Notes: generated by a model not told the origin, from the letters alone. Counted from the stretch's first letter, positions 8,313 through 16,681 are shown. The stretch is 64,000 nucleotides of DNA from Pseudomonas sp. BP8 (GCF_017875955.1 NZ_JAGINK010000001.1:5610501-5674500), one strand, 5' to 3'. A program made the numbers and translations.

Positions 8313-9452
8313 TCAAGAGCCCCCGCTGGCATCCTGACGCGCGTATTCCTGGCAGTCTTCCCAGCCGATCCCGCTCTGCGCAGTGCTCTGCAGCAGCCAC
8401 TCCAATGCCGACTGCGCATTGGGCTGAGTGTCGTGAAACTCAATCACCCCCTTGCGCCACAACAGCATCAGGGTCACTACTCGCTGGGCCGACGCCTGCG
8501 CGGTCAAACCGCTGTCGTCCAGCGCATCGATATCCCACAGCGACACCTGCAAGCCTTGGCTGGCCATGAACGCCTCGCCATCTGCGCGTCGCTGGCCGTA
8601 GGGCGGGCGGAACAGGGGCACATACTGCTCAGGGAGGTCGGCCTGGACCCGCGCCTGGCTGCGGCGTAGCGAATCTTGCCAGCCCTGCCACTGCGCGTGG
8701 GAGCGGTACTCCCAGCCCTGGATACCCACGCATTGCCCGTCGTACAGGTCGCGCAGGTTGCTGCTGGGGCTATCACGGCGCTGCTGCAGACGGTTGCCCA
8801 GCACGAAAAAGGTGCCGCCCAGCTTTTGCCGGCGCAGGTATTCGGTCAGGCTGTCGGTGCTGCTGCCTTCAGCGCCAGGGCCACCGACAAAGGTCAGCAG
8901 GAACATCCGGTCATTGAGCTCGTCGCCATTGCGCTCGCGGCTGGACAGCCGCTCGATCTCGCTGCTGGTCTGCGGAAACAACGCGGCCTTGCGCAGTTGT
9001 TCGTAGAGATAACGCAAATGGAAGATGCGGCTCGGCTCGATCCAGCCGGCGTAGAACTCACCCACATCGGCATTGAACGTGGCGGCCTGGGTGCGCAGCT
9101 CGGCCATGGTTTCGACCGGATAACAGAACGACGCATCCTGCGCGCAACTGCGCAGCGCCTGCTGGTAGTTTTCCCACAGCCGCTGCCACATGCGTGCGCG
9201 CACGGCGCGAACCACCGTCAAATTGATCTGCCTGAGCTGCAGACGCGCTGCCAGCGCCGGCTCATCGAGCATTTCGCTCTCTTGCAGGACCTGGGCAAAC
9301 GAGAGAATTTCCGCCCGCGAGGCGACATCGAACAGCGCCGGGCTGTCCAGTTGCTCAGGCCACAGGCTGCGATCAAGGCTGGCCTGCAACGGTGGAGCGG
9401 CCTCGGCGGTCAGGCTCAGCAGGCCGGCCAGCAGGACAAAGGCAATGCGCAC
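8313..9452 (-). CDS. Polysaccharide-deacetylase-fold protein, likely inactive catalytic site
   Basis: 379-residue exported protein with signal peptide MRIAFVLLAGLLSLTAEA, an unassigned helical region (about 20-180), then a NodB-like deacetylase fold. I chose GTG 9452 because GGAGAG sits 7 nt upstream and the signal peptide follows at once; longer starts would run into yaaA. Later NodB motifs are clear: FRPPYG (281-286), WDIDALDD (306-313) and EFHDT (338-342). Motif 1, normally TFDDGP, reads TFVGGP (187-192), so both aspartates, the catalytic base and a metal ligand, are absent. In motif 2 only one His (H252) is evident. It may be a binding protein or pseudo-enzyme. It is divergent from yaaA. 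Confidence 0.75.
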   Translation of the reverse strand: MRIAFVLLAGLLSLTAEAAPPLQASLDRSLWPEQLDSPALFDVASRAEILSFAQVLQESEMLDEPALAARLQLRQINLTVVRAVRARMWQRLWENYQQALRSCAQDASFCYPVETMAELRTQAATFNADVGEFYAGWIEPSRIFHLRYLYEQLRKAALFPQTSSEIERLSSRERNGDELNDRMFLLTFVGGPGAEGSSTDSLTEYLRRQKLGGTFFVLGNRLQQRRDSPSSNLRDLYDGQCVGIQGWEYRSHAQWQGWQDSLRRSQARVQADLPEQYVPLFRPPYGQRRADGEAFMASQGLQVSLWDIDALDDSGLTAQASAQRVVTLMLLWRKGVIEFHDTQPNAQSALEWLLQSTAQSGIGWEDCQEYARQDASGGS

Positions 9453-9588
9453 GATCAAACTCTCCGCAACAGCGTAAGGCGCACTATAACGCGAGCCCGG
9501 CCGATGTTCTTTGACTATCGTCGGCATAGTTTGGACTTGCCCGGCCCAACCCGTAGAATCGGCCCTTACGATCCAAGGAGCCGACCCG

Positions 9589-10368
9589 ATGCTGACGGTG
9601 ATTTCCCCCGCCAAGACCCTCGACTACGACACCCCTGCGGTGACGCAGCGCTTTACCTTGCCGCAGTACCTGGACGATTCCCAGACACTGATCACCCAGC
9701 TGCGCGAGCTCAGCCCTGCACAGATCAGCGAGTTGATGCACCTCTCCGACAAGCTCGCCGGTCTCAACGTCGCGCGGTTTGGCAGCTGGACCCCAGATTT
9801 CACCCCGGCCAACGCCAAGCAGGCGCTGCTGGCATTCAAGGGCGACGTGTACACCGGGCTCGACGCCGAAAGCCTCAGCGAAGACGACTTCAGCTACGCC
9901 CAGGAGCACCTGCGCATGCTCTCCGGCCTCTACGGCCTGCTGCGCCCGCTCGACCTGATGCAGCCGTATCGGCTGGAAATGGGCACCAAACTGGCCAACG
10001 CCCGCGGCAAGGACCTCTATGCGTTCTGGGGCACGCGTATCAGCGAATGGCTGAACCAGGCGCTGGCCGATCAAGGTGACGACGTGCTGCTCAACCTGGC
10101 CAGCAACGAGTACTTCAGCGCGGTCAAGCGCAGCGCCCTGAACGCGCGAATCATCAATGTCGACTTCAAGGACTGGAAGAACGGCCAGTACAAGATCATC
10201 AGCTTCTATGCCAAGAAAGCGCGCGGCATGATGAGCCGCTTCGTGATTCAGGAGAAGGTCAACGATCCTGAGCGGCTCAAGCAGTTCGATGTGCAGGGGT
10301 ATTACTACAGTGCCGAGCAGTCGAAGCCGGATCATCTGGTGTTCTTGCGCGATCATCCCGAAGATTGA
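9589..10368 (+). CDS. yaaA: Peroxide stress protein YaaA (DUF328/UPF0246)
   Basis: 259-residue cytoplasmic protein of the YaaA family, which in E. coli limits intracellular iron and oxidative DNA damage during peroxide stress. The diagnostic N-terminus MLTVISPAKTLDY is present, with the conserved blocks LSGLYGLLRPLDLMQPYRLEMGT (split here as LSGLYGLLRPLD and YRLEMGT), LASNEYF, and SFYAKKARGMMSRF near the C-terminus. The start at ATG 9589 is supported by AAGGAG at 9575-9580. It is monocistronic, followed by a REP pair and then the accessory export cluster on the opposite strand. Confidence 0.94.
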   Translation: MLTVISPAKTLDYDTPAVTQRFTLPQYLDDSQTLITQLRELSPAQISELMHLSDKLAGLNVARFGSWTPDFTPANAKQALLAFKGDVYTGLDAESLSEDDFSYAQEHLRMLSGLYGLLRPLDLMQPYRLEMGTKLANARGKDLYAFWGTRISEWLNQALADQGDDVLLNLASNEYFSAVKRSALNARIINVDFKDWKNGQYKIISFYAKKARGMMSRFVIQEKVNDPERLKQFDVQGYYYSAEQSKPDHLVFLRDHPED

Positions 10369-10387
10369 CGCAGTTGGGGCCGCCCTG

Positions 10388-10488
10388 CGCCCCTTCGCGG
10401 GGCAAGCCCGCTCCTGCAGGATCGGGTAGCGCCGCGACCTTGTGAGCGCCACCGCCCCTGCAGGAGCGGGCTTGCCCCGCGAATAGCA
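10388..10488. repeat. REP pair (class 1) between yaaA and the export cluster
   Basis: Inverted REPs at 10388-10420 and 10456-10488, a slightly diverged class 1 form (CTCCTGCAGG in place of CTCCTACAGG), sit between two convergent 3' ends. Confidence 0.85.
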
Positions 10489-10500
10489 GCGACCCCAGCG

Positions 10501-11105
10501 TCACTGAATCAGTACATACCCCGCAGCCAATCCCTGCACCTCGATGCCCTGGATCACCGCCGCCCCCACGCCGACCTCCACCCTGCGCGCCGGCTGATCA
10601 GCGCCCGCCCGATACAGAACATAGCGCTCGCCCTGCTCGCCCACGCGCAATGCCTCGATCGGCACCGCCAGCCCCTGCTCATTGCGATACACCACCACCA
10701 GTACCTGGGCGCTCATCCCCAGTCGTACACCAAGTGCCAGCGGGTCCGGCTGTGCGTCGAGCTCGACGCCCGCCGACGGGTGAGCAGCTCGGCCTCGGCC
10801 TGACGCAGTTGAATATCCAGTTGCACTGTGCCAAGTATTGCCAGCGACTGCCCCGCAGCGACCCGCTCACCCGTGCTCACCAGTAACGCCTCGACCATCC
10901 CCTCGAACGGCGCCGCCACGGTGATCTGCCGGGCGGCCTGGATCCGCCCGACCACGCCCAGGCGGCGCTCGAGCAATTGCGCTTGGATAGGCAGCCAACG
11001 GCCTGGCTCAGGTGTCGCGGTGGAGGGCTGCCACGCGCGCCACAGGGCCAACCCGGCAGCGACAATGAGCAGTACCGAACACACCCGCAGCCAGCGTCTA
11101 GTCAT
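10501..11105 (-). pseudogene. HlyD/MacA-type periplasmic adaptor, internal deletion plus frameshift
   Basis: Remnant of a membrane-fusion protein for the adjacent ABC exporter. From ATG 11105 (overlapping the TolC-family stop) it encodes a membrane anchor, the first half of the biotinyl-lipoyl fold (RQITVAAPFEGMVEALLV, then RVAAGQSLAIL) and the start of the coiled coil (LRQAEAELLTR). It then runs out of frame to a stop at 10713. In the other frame the adaptor C-terminus resumes as ELDAQPDPLALGVRLGMSAQ and continues through VPIEALRVGEQGERYVL to a stop at 10501. The middle of the protein (rest of the coiled coil, second lipoyl half, most of the beta barrel; probably well over 100 residues compared with usual MacA-type length) is missing. 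The junction lies near 10770-10785. Function is therefore presumably lost. Confidence 0.82.
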
Positions 11106-12561
11106 TGAGTGCCACATCCCAACTGTCCAGCGTGGTGCCCAAGGTCAGATCGAGGTCGCTCTGGGCGTTGAGGTAGGCGATCAGGGCATCCAGCTGTGCA
11201 CTCTGAGCACTGCGCAGGTCGCTCTCGAAGCTCAACACCTGGAAGTTGCTCGAACGGCCGACTGCGAGCTTCTCCTGCTCGATCTTCAGCTTGCGTCGCG
11301 ACAGCGCCAACGCCCGCTCGGCGATCTCCAACTGACGCCAACCGACCTCAAGCACACGCACGGCATTGGCCACTTCACGGTGCAACTGCTGGCGGGATTC
11401 GGCCAATTGCACCTGGCCGCTGTCGACTGCCACCTGCGCCCGTATCAGAGCCTGACGACGACTGAGGTCAGTGATCGGGATCTCCAGCTGCAGTCCGAGG
11501 TAATGCTCCCAGGCCTTGCCGTCACCCGGACGCTCGCGGGCCTGGCTGGCGCCGCCGACCAACGACAGGTCCCAGCGTTGCGCGTCACGCGCAACACGCA
11601 GGTCGAGGTTGGCCTGCTGGTCGGCAATCACCTGCATCAGATAGGCCGGCTGCAGCGCTTCGGCCCGGGCCAGCGCCTGATTGGCATCGACTTTCACCTG
11701 CCGGGCCTGCGGCTGCTCGCTGGCCCACAGCGGCGTGGCCAGATCCAGCGCCAGGGCCTGCAGCAGTGCGAGACGACTGGCATGCAACTGATTGCGGCTG
11801 CCTTCCAGCGCCAGCTCCTGGCTGGCCACGTCGGCCTCGGCCTGAACGATCTCGAACGCGGCCATCCGCCCGGCGCCGATCAGGGCGCGGTTGACCTCGA
11901 CAAACTGGCGGGCGCGCTGCAACGCATCGTCGGCGATCCGCAGTTGCTCCTGAGCCCGCAACAGCTCGCGATAGAGCGTGATGATGGTGGTTATCGTCTG
12001 CGCCACGGTGTCTTTGAGGGCCAGGCGATTGGCCTGCTCCGCCCATTGCGCCTGACGTAATGGCGCAGCCGCCACAGTCGGGCCAGCGCCACGCAACAGC
12101 GGCTGGATGATCACCAGGCTGGCACCGTCGCGATAGCGCGGACCAGCGCCATCCGCGCGAGTGTGGTCATAAGCCCAGTCCAGGCTCAGGCGGGTACCGT
12201 AAGGCGTCAGCAGACTGGCCGAGGGCGCCAACTCACCCTGGCGGTAGCGATCACCCTGGTTGCGGTTGCCCTGGTAGCGGGCCTTGATCGACAGCTGCGG
12301 GGCGAAGCGATCGTGCGCCACCCGCAGGTCGAACTTCTGCGCGATGCGCTCCAGGTAAGCGCTGCGAATGCCGCGGTTATCGCGCAGGCCCAGGGCAATC
12401 GCATCGCTCAGGGCCAGCTGCACCTGGGCCGCCTGGGCCGCGGCCACGGCGTTCGCCGACACCGGGCCTGCCTGGGTCGGGCGCACCGGCTGCAAGGCTT
12501 GCTCGGCAAGGGCCGCAGCGGGAAGGCCCAGCGCACAGAAGAGCAACGTCCGGCTATTCAT
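11098..12561 (-). CDS. TolC-family outer-membrane efflux protein
   Basis: 487-residue protein with a signal peptide (MNSRTLLFCALGLPAAALA) and the two-repeat, alpha-helix-rich organisation of TolC-family channels, with long heptad-like stretches such as ALQRARQFVEVNRALIGAGR and KLKIEQEKLAVGRSSNFQVL. It has no lipobox Cys, so it is TolC-like rather than an OprM lipoprotein. Its role would be the outer-membrane exit duct for the ABC exporter encoded just upstream. It overlaps the permease stop by 8 bp and the adaptor pseudogene start by 8 bp, giving a translationally coupled operon. ATG 12561 is preferred over the adjacent GTG 12564. Confidence 0.88.
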   Translation of the reverse strand: MNSRTLLFCALGLPAAALAEQALQPVRPTQAGPVSANAVAAAQAAQVQLALSDAIALGLRDNRGIRSAYLERIAQKFDLRVAHDRFAPQLSIKARYQGNRNQGDRYRQGELAPSASLLTPYGTRLSLDWAYDHTRADGAGPRYRDGASLVIIQPLLRGAGPTVAAAPLRQAQWAEQANRLALKDTVAQTITTIITLYRELLRAQEQLRIADDALQRARQFVEVNRALIGAGRMAAFEIVQAEADVASQELALEGSRNQLHASRLALLQALALDLATPLWASEQPQARQVKVDANQALARAEALQPAYLMQVIADQQANLDLRVARDAQRWDLSLVGGASQARERPGDGKAWEHYLGLQLEIPITDLSRRQALIRAQVAVDSGQVQLAESRQQLHREVANAVRVLEVGWRQLEIAERALALSRRKLKIEQEKLAVGRSSNFQVLSFESDLRSAQSAQLDALIAYLNAQSDLDLTLGTTLDSWDVALND

Positions 12562-13732
12562 CACGCAGCGCCGTGACGGGTTGCAGGCGCGCCGCCGACA
12601 GCGCCGGCTGCAGGCCGAAGAACACCCCGATCAGCAGTGAACTGCCCACGCCCAGTGGCAGTGACAGCGGGTCGAGGCTCAAGCGCCACCCCGACAACCA
12701 GGCGAATACCCCCGCCGCCAGCAGCCCGACCAGCGCGCCGAGTAGCGCCCCGGCGACCGCCAGCAACAGCGCCTCGAGCAGAAACAGCCAGGCAATGTCC
12801 GACGGCCGCGCGCCGAGGGCCATGCGCACGCCGATCTCGCGCCGGCGCTCGCTGACGTTCATGATCATCACGTTCATCACGCCTACCCCGCCGACCAGCA
12901 AGGCGATACCGCCGAGCCCCGCCAGCAGCCAAGTGAATACTTGCGACTGGCGGGCCATGGCCTCGAGCAATTGCTGCGGCAACTGCACCTCGACCGCCAT
13001 GCGCGGCAGCTGCGCGCGCAGGTAATCACCAAGCGCTGCAGCGGCGTCGGGCAACCTCGCTGCATCGCGAGCGAGGGCCAGCACGGCGCTGACCTGCGCC
13101 GCCGACGCCAGACGGCGCATCCCCGCCAGCGGCATCAGCAGCGCATCGTCGACGGCCACCGGCAGCATGGGGTTGTAACCGTGTGGCGCGAGCACGCCGA
13201 TCACTTCGAACAGGTAGCGGCCCACTTGCAGCCGGTCGCCGACCTTGGCCTCCAGCTGCCGCGCGGCGGTGGCCCCCAACAGCACATGCGGGCTGTGCCC
13301 GTCCTGCTCGACGAACAAGCGCCCGTGTCGGGCAGACAAGCCGAGCACCGTGGCCAACGCCGCCGAGCTGCCGACCGCCAGCAACGCCTCGCTGCGCCCG
13401 TCCAGGCGTGCCTCGGCGGACGCCATGGCCAATGGTGCGGCCGCGCGGATAGCCGCCGGCAACGCCGTCAGCACAAGGGCTTGCGCAGGGCCCTCCTCAG
13501 TGTCGGCCGTCGCGGACAGCGTGGCGATCATCAGCTCACTGCCCATGCCCTGGAACACCTGCTGGCTATGCATGGCCGCGCTGTGGCCGACATTCAGCAA
13601 GGCCACCACGGCGGCGCAGCCCACCGCAATGCCCAGCAGCGCCAGCCCCGCCCGCCCCCCAAGCAGGCGCAGGCTGCTCAGTGCTTCACCCAGCCGCTGC
13701 GCCCAGCGCGGCCCGTAGACCTCAGGCGGCAT
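12554..13732 (-). CDS. MacB-type ABC transporter permease
   Basis: 392-residue inner-membrane permease with the FtsX/MacB topology. One N-terminal membrane segment (AGLALLGIAVGCAAVVALL) is followed by a large periplasmic domain (about 70-270), then three C-terminal segments (WLLAGLGGIALLVGGVGVMN, FLLEALLLAVAGALLGAL, and SLLIGVFFGLQPAL). The signature VGVMNVMIMNVSERRREIGVRMALGAR is well conserved in sense (VSERRREIGVRMALGAR visible). MacB-type systems push peptides, siderophores or lipoproteins through a TolC channel with an adaptor. Here the ATPase is a separate gene, as in LolCD or PvdT-split relatives. ATG 13732 overlaps the ATPase stop by 11 bp. Confidence 0.88.
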   Translation of the reverse strand: MPPEVYGPRWAQRLGEALSSLRLLGGRAGLALLGIAVGCAAVVALLNVGHSAAMHSQQVFQGMGSELMIATLSATADTEEGPAQALVLTALPAAIRAAAPLAMASAEARLDGRSEALLAVGSSAALATVLGLSARHGRLFVEQDGHSPHVLLGATAARQLEAKVGDRLQVGRYLFEVIGVLAPHGYNPMLPVAVDDALLMPLAGMRRLASAAQVSAVLALARDAARLPDAAAALGDYLRAQLPRMAVEVQLPQQLLEAMARQSQVFTWLLAGLGGIALLVGGVGVMNVMIMNVSERRREIGVRMALGARPSDIAWLFLLEALLLAVAGALLGALVGLLAAGVFAWLSGWRLSLDPLSLPLGVGSSLLIGVFFGLQPALSAARLQPVTALRDE

Positions 13733-14387
13733 CCAGGCGCCCCTCGCGAACCTGGACACAGCGCTGCATCTGCCGCGCCATGGCCGGGTCATGGGTGACC
13801 ATCAGCAAGGTCAGGCCGCGCTCCCGGTTGAGGGTTTTGAGCAGCTCGAGAATGTCGCTCGCGCTGCGTTCATCGAGGTTGCCGGTCGGTTCGTCGGCGA
13901 GCAGCAGGCGCGGTTCACCGACCAGCGCTCGGGCAATCGCCACCCGCTGGCGCTGGCCACCGGAAAGCTGCGCCGGGCGGTGCGCCAGCCGCGCGTGCAG
14001 GCCGACCGCCTCCAGCTGGCACTGGGCAGCAAGCCGTGCTTGCGACGGGTGGATGCCGCGGTAGCACAGCGGCAAGGCGACGTTGTCCAGCGCGCTCAGG
14101 CGCGGCAACAGGTGGAAGCTCTGGAACACGAAACCGAGGCTGCGGTTGCGCATGATCGCTCGCTGCGCGGGGCTGGCATCGGTCATGTCGTGGCCGTCGA
14201 GTAGCAGTTGGCCTTGGCAAGGGCGGTCGAGCAGGCCGATCAGGTTGAGCAGGGTGCTCTTGCCAGAGCCGGACGGGCCGATGATGGCGCAGGTCTGACC
14301 GTGGGGGACGGTGAGGGAAATATCATCGAGGATGGGCAGGCCGCCAATGCTGCGCGACACCTGTCTGAGCACGACGCTGTCGGTCAT
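13722..14387 (-). CDS. ABC transporter ATP-binding protein (MacB/LolD type)
   Basis: 221-residue cytoplasmic ATPase that powers the adjacent permease. All nucleotide-binding motifs are intact: Walker A GPSGSGKST, Q-loop FVFQSFHLLPRLSALDNVALP, signature LSGGQRQRVAIARAL, Walker B LLLADEPTGNLD and H-loop VTHDP. The DEPTGNLD form is typical of the MacB/LolD/FtsE subfamily. The start at ATG 14387 overlaps the stop of the upstream unknown gene by 4 bp (ATGA), which couples their translation and argues that the unknown protein belongs to the same export system. Confidence 0.93.
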   Translation of the reverse strand: MTDSVVLRQVSRSIGGLPILDDISLTVPHGQTCAIIGPSGSGKSTLLNLIGLLDRPCQGQLLLDGHDMTDASPAQRAIMRNRSLGFVFQSFHLLPRLSALDNVALPLCYRGIHPSQARLAAQCQLEAVGLHARLAHRPAQLSGGQRQRVAIARALVGEPRLLLADEPTGNLDERSASDILELLKTLNRERGLTLLMVTHDPAMARQMQRCVQVREGRLDAA

Positions 14388-15157
14388 GACGGCTCTCCCT
14401 CGTCGGCATCGCCGTCGGCCATCGACTGACTGCGGTCCAGTTCCGCCCAGGGCTTCCATTCATTTGCGATCATGTCGATCAGGGAGGTATTGAACTCCGG
14501 CCAGTCGACTTCCTGTTGTGCGATCTGCAACAGGAGCTGCGCCTCATAATTGCCAAACTGCGCTTCTTCAATCGGCGGCAACGACTTGTAGTAACTCAGT
14601 ATTTCTTTAAGGCCTTGTGTACTCTTGCCGGTCTGCTGATGTTCATCCCACATTTTTTGGGTGATGTACTTAGACCAGTTACCGTACTGCCTACCCGTTT
14701 CCATCATCGCCGCTCTTCGTTCGTTGACGGTGAACGACCCTCCCTCGTCATAAGCTATCAAGCTCAACTGTTCCTGCCCCATCCCTTCAAAGGGGTTTTG
14801 TCCTCGTCCGTTGAGAAAATCAGTCGCTTGCCGGGCGCTCTCCAGCCACTGTGAATCCTCGGTCTCAGGAACGTGGGCATCATGGGCAATCTTGCTGAAG
14901 TCATAGCTTGCTCCATATATTCTTTCCTTGATCGATGCCGCCACTTCGGCCAGTTCTTTTCGACTCAACTGACTATCCCTCAGCGCCGCACGCTCAGCGG
15001 CCGCACTAAGCCTCTGCGCAAGCGAAGACAGCCTTTCCGAGGCCTCACTGCCTAGGCTTGAAGGGCTGAGCGGCGTAGCCTTGGCAGCTACAATTGCTGT
15101 ACCCGCTGGCGTTTCAGCGACATGCCCGACCATCCGCTGCTGCACTTTAATATCCAT
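14384..15157 (-). CDS. Unrecognised protein heading the ABC exporter operon
   Basis: 257-residue protein with no signal peptide and no membrane segment. I do not recognise the family. The first ~100 residues are Ser/Ala/Leu-rich with amphipathic helices (SERLSSLAQRLSAAAERAAL, then KELAEVAASIKERIYG). The second half is richer in aromatic residues (WSKYITQKMWDEH, YYKSLPPIEEAQ, EWKPWAELD). The start at ATG 15157 has GGTGG upstream. Base composition is visibly lower in GC than the neighbours (14581-14640 is 26 of 60 G+C by my count), which suggests acquisition by transfer. The 4-bp overlap with the ATPase gene makes it a candidate export substrate or accessory factor; this is inference. Confidence 0.7.
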   Translation of the reverse strand: MDIKVQQRMVGHVAETPAGTAIVAAKATPLSPSSLGSEASERLSSLAQRLSAAAERAALRDSQLSRKELAEVAASIKERIYGASYDFSKIAHDAHVPETEDSQWLESARQATDFLNGRGQNPFEGMGQEQLSLIAYDEGGSFTVNERRAAMMETGRQYGNWSKYITQKMWDEHQQTGKSTQGLKEILSYYKSLPPIEEAQFGNYEAQLLLQIAQQEVDWPEFNTSLIDMIANEWKPWAELDRSQSMADGDADEGEPS

Positions 15158-15271
15158 CACAAGACCACCCGTCAGGTTCGAAAAATTCACCCGCGCGTTA
15201 ACAGTTGTTATAAGTAGCGCCCTGCCACGCAGGCGAGACAGAACGCATAACTTCAACTCTTTCGCCGCTAA

Positions 15272-15697
15272 TTATTTCATTGTGAATTCAGCTCGCCACG
15301 AATTATCGGCTGCGATGGTTGTAATAGTGGCGGTACAGGTTGCGCCGCCACTTGGCGTCGCGGTTTTGGTCCATTCAGGCTTTTTTATGCCGCCCTGCAT
15401 AACCCGAACTTGGAACGTAGTGCCGAACGCACACGTTTTACGGCCCATGGTGTATCGCACCATGGCGGCGTTGACATCTGGACTGATTATGCGTTGAACG
15501 GTGAAGGCACTGCTCGTCCCAACAGGAACTTCCTGCAGCGGTTTCGGGTTCGCAATCTGGTAGGTGCTGGACTCATTGCTGGTCACTAATTTAAGGACCG
15601 CTTTTTCCGTCCCCATATTCTTGAAGGTCACATTTACCGGAGGCCCGGCCTGCGCCATACCGGCGGCAACCAGCGAGACAGTGGCAATGAGGATCAT
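15272..15697 (-). CDS. Small secreted protein of unknown function
   Basis: 141-residue protein with a short Sec signal peptide (MILIATVSLVAAGMAQA, cleavage before GPPVN). The mature part of about 124 residues is rich in Thr, Val and Ala and looks beta-stranded, with exactly two cysteines (in GRKTCAFG and GGATCTAT) that could form one disulfide. It is not a recognised family. It lies 114 bp upstream of, and on the same strand as, the unknown gene and ABC exporter genes, so it may share their function or promoter. ATG 15697 was chosen because the signal peptide begins there; an in-frame extension to 15841 would place 48 basic residues ahead of it. Confidence 0.65.
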   Translation of the reverse strand: MILIATVSLVAAGMAQAGPPVNVTFKNMGTEKAVLKLVTSNESSTYQIANPKPLQEVPVGTSSAFTVQRIISPDVNAAMVRYTMGRKTCAFGTTFQVRVMQGGIKKPEWTKTATPSGGATCTATITTIAADNSWRAEFTMK

Positions 15698-16034
15698 CGA
15701 GGGTGTTTTCCCTGTGCTTGAGGTTGAAGCAGACCAGCCGCACGCTGGCCTGCCGTGCCATCGCCCCCCTCTCGTAGGGTAAGCCATGCACACAGGAGGC
15801 CGCGGGTGACGTTGGGTCCAGGGCTGCCCATCACGATCCATCGTTGGAGGGCGACTCCCGCAGGGCGTCCACCCTCTGTAACGGGCCGCAGATCAAAAAC
15901 CTTAGTTTTCCAAGGGTCTTGGAGTGTTTCGGGATGTAAAGAGGGCCTTGAGCCCGAAGATTCATTTCGCCAGCACGTCAAGCAGACGGCGCCAGAAAAT
16001 CGACAAACACCCGTTGATCGCCAAACGCCATAAG

Positions 16035-16043
16035 ACCGTTCGT
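16035..16043 (+). promoter_or_regulatory. AlgR-type binding site upstream of algD
   Basis: ACCGTTCGT matches the core of the AlgR box (ACCGTTCGTC; last base differs, giving ...CGTA). It lies about 170 bp upstream of the putative -35 element. In P. aeruginosa AlgR activates algD from far-upstream boxes of this sequence. A weaker relative, CCCGTTCAGG, touches the -35 region at about 16203. Confidence 0.6.
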
Positions 16044-16211
16044 AGTTTTTTGACGAATTTTGAGAAAATTTTCCTCATGCTGGCATAAAACTATCCCACC
16101 CCATTTTCGCCCTTTATATACAGGGATGGCACTCCCCGGTGCCATCAGAATGAAAGTATTAAACCCTGAATAAATATTTAGAAATCATTCATTCTGCACG
16201 AACCCGTTCAG

Positions 16212-16239
16212 GAACTTCTCCCAGCGACTGCCGCTCATA
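16212..16239 (+). promoter_or_regulatory. AlgU (sigma-22/sigma-E-like) promoter of algD
   Basis: GAACTT (16212-16217), a 17-bp spacer and TCATA (16235-16239) fit the AlgU consensus GAACTT-N16/17-TCtgA known for algD. Transcription would begin near 16245, giving an untranslated leader of roughly 435 nt, comparable to the long algD leader of P. aeruginosa. This makes envelope-stress control of the whole alginate operon likely. Confidence 0.75.
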
Positions 16240-16681
16240 GCACCCGTAACGATTCACGAGCGTTGAACGTGCGAGATGACTTACAGGTAACAACGGCAGG
16301 TACCAATACTTGCCCAAGGACAATTAGACAGGTGCACACGGCAACAGCCGGAGCGCCCTGTCACCAGGAGGACCGACGCGCCCCTTTAATCGTCCTAGTG
16401 GTTGATTTCAAAGGATTTATTCACTTGAAAAAACAAGCACAGCAGTTCGCCAAGTAGCGTCCTGCAATAAAGACGGCTGCAATTCAGGGCACGCCTTTTA
16501 ATTATCGGCCTTTGACTGCCATTTGTGAGTGCACACTTTTTTGCGCTCCGGATTTATTCATGCCTGCGCTCGGTGAAGTGTCTATTCGCCACGACACCGT
16601 GCGCCCGAATACTGCTGGTTAATCTACCCGGTCGGCTCTTCCGTGGAGGGGCTGGCGTGATAAACACACGAGGTGAATGCG

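Larger units (their letters stand above)
15698..16681. other. Long non-coding region: export-cluster 5' side and algD control region
   Basis: 984 bp without a convincing gene. The left third must hold the promoter of the leftward secreted-protein gene. The right two thirds are the algD regulatory region: an AlgR-type site (16035-16043), an AlgU-type promoter (16212-16239) and a leader of about 435 nt before algD. A 64-codon frame at 16263-16457 lies wholly inside the leader, has no clear Shine-Dalgarno and no recognisable motif, and is not called as a gene. Confidence 0.7.

Noticed and set aside
9453..9614. Longer start for the deacetylase-like protein
   Set aside because: It would place 54 non-signal residues before a clear signal peptide and overlap yaaA; GTG 9452 has a good Shine-Dalgarno.
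16263..16457. 64-codon ORF in the algD leader as a possible leader peptide
   Set aside because: No Shine-Dalgarno, no regulatory run of codons and no adjacent attenuator structure were seen.
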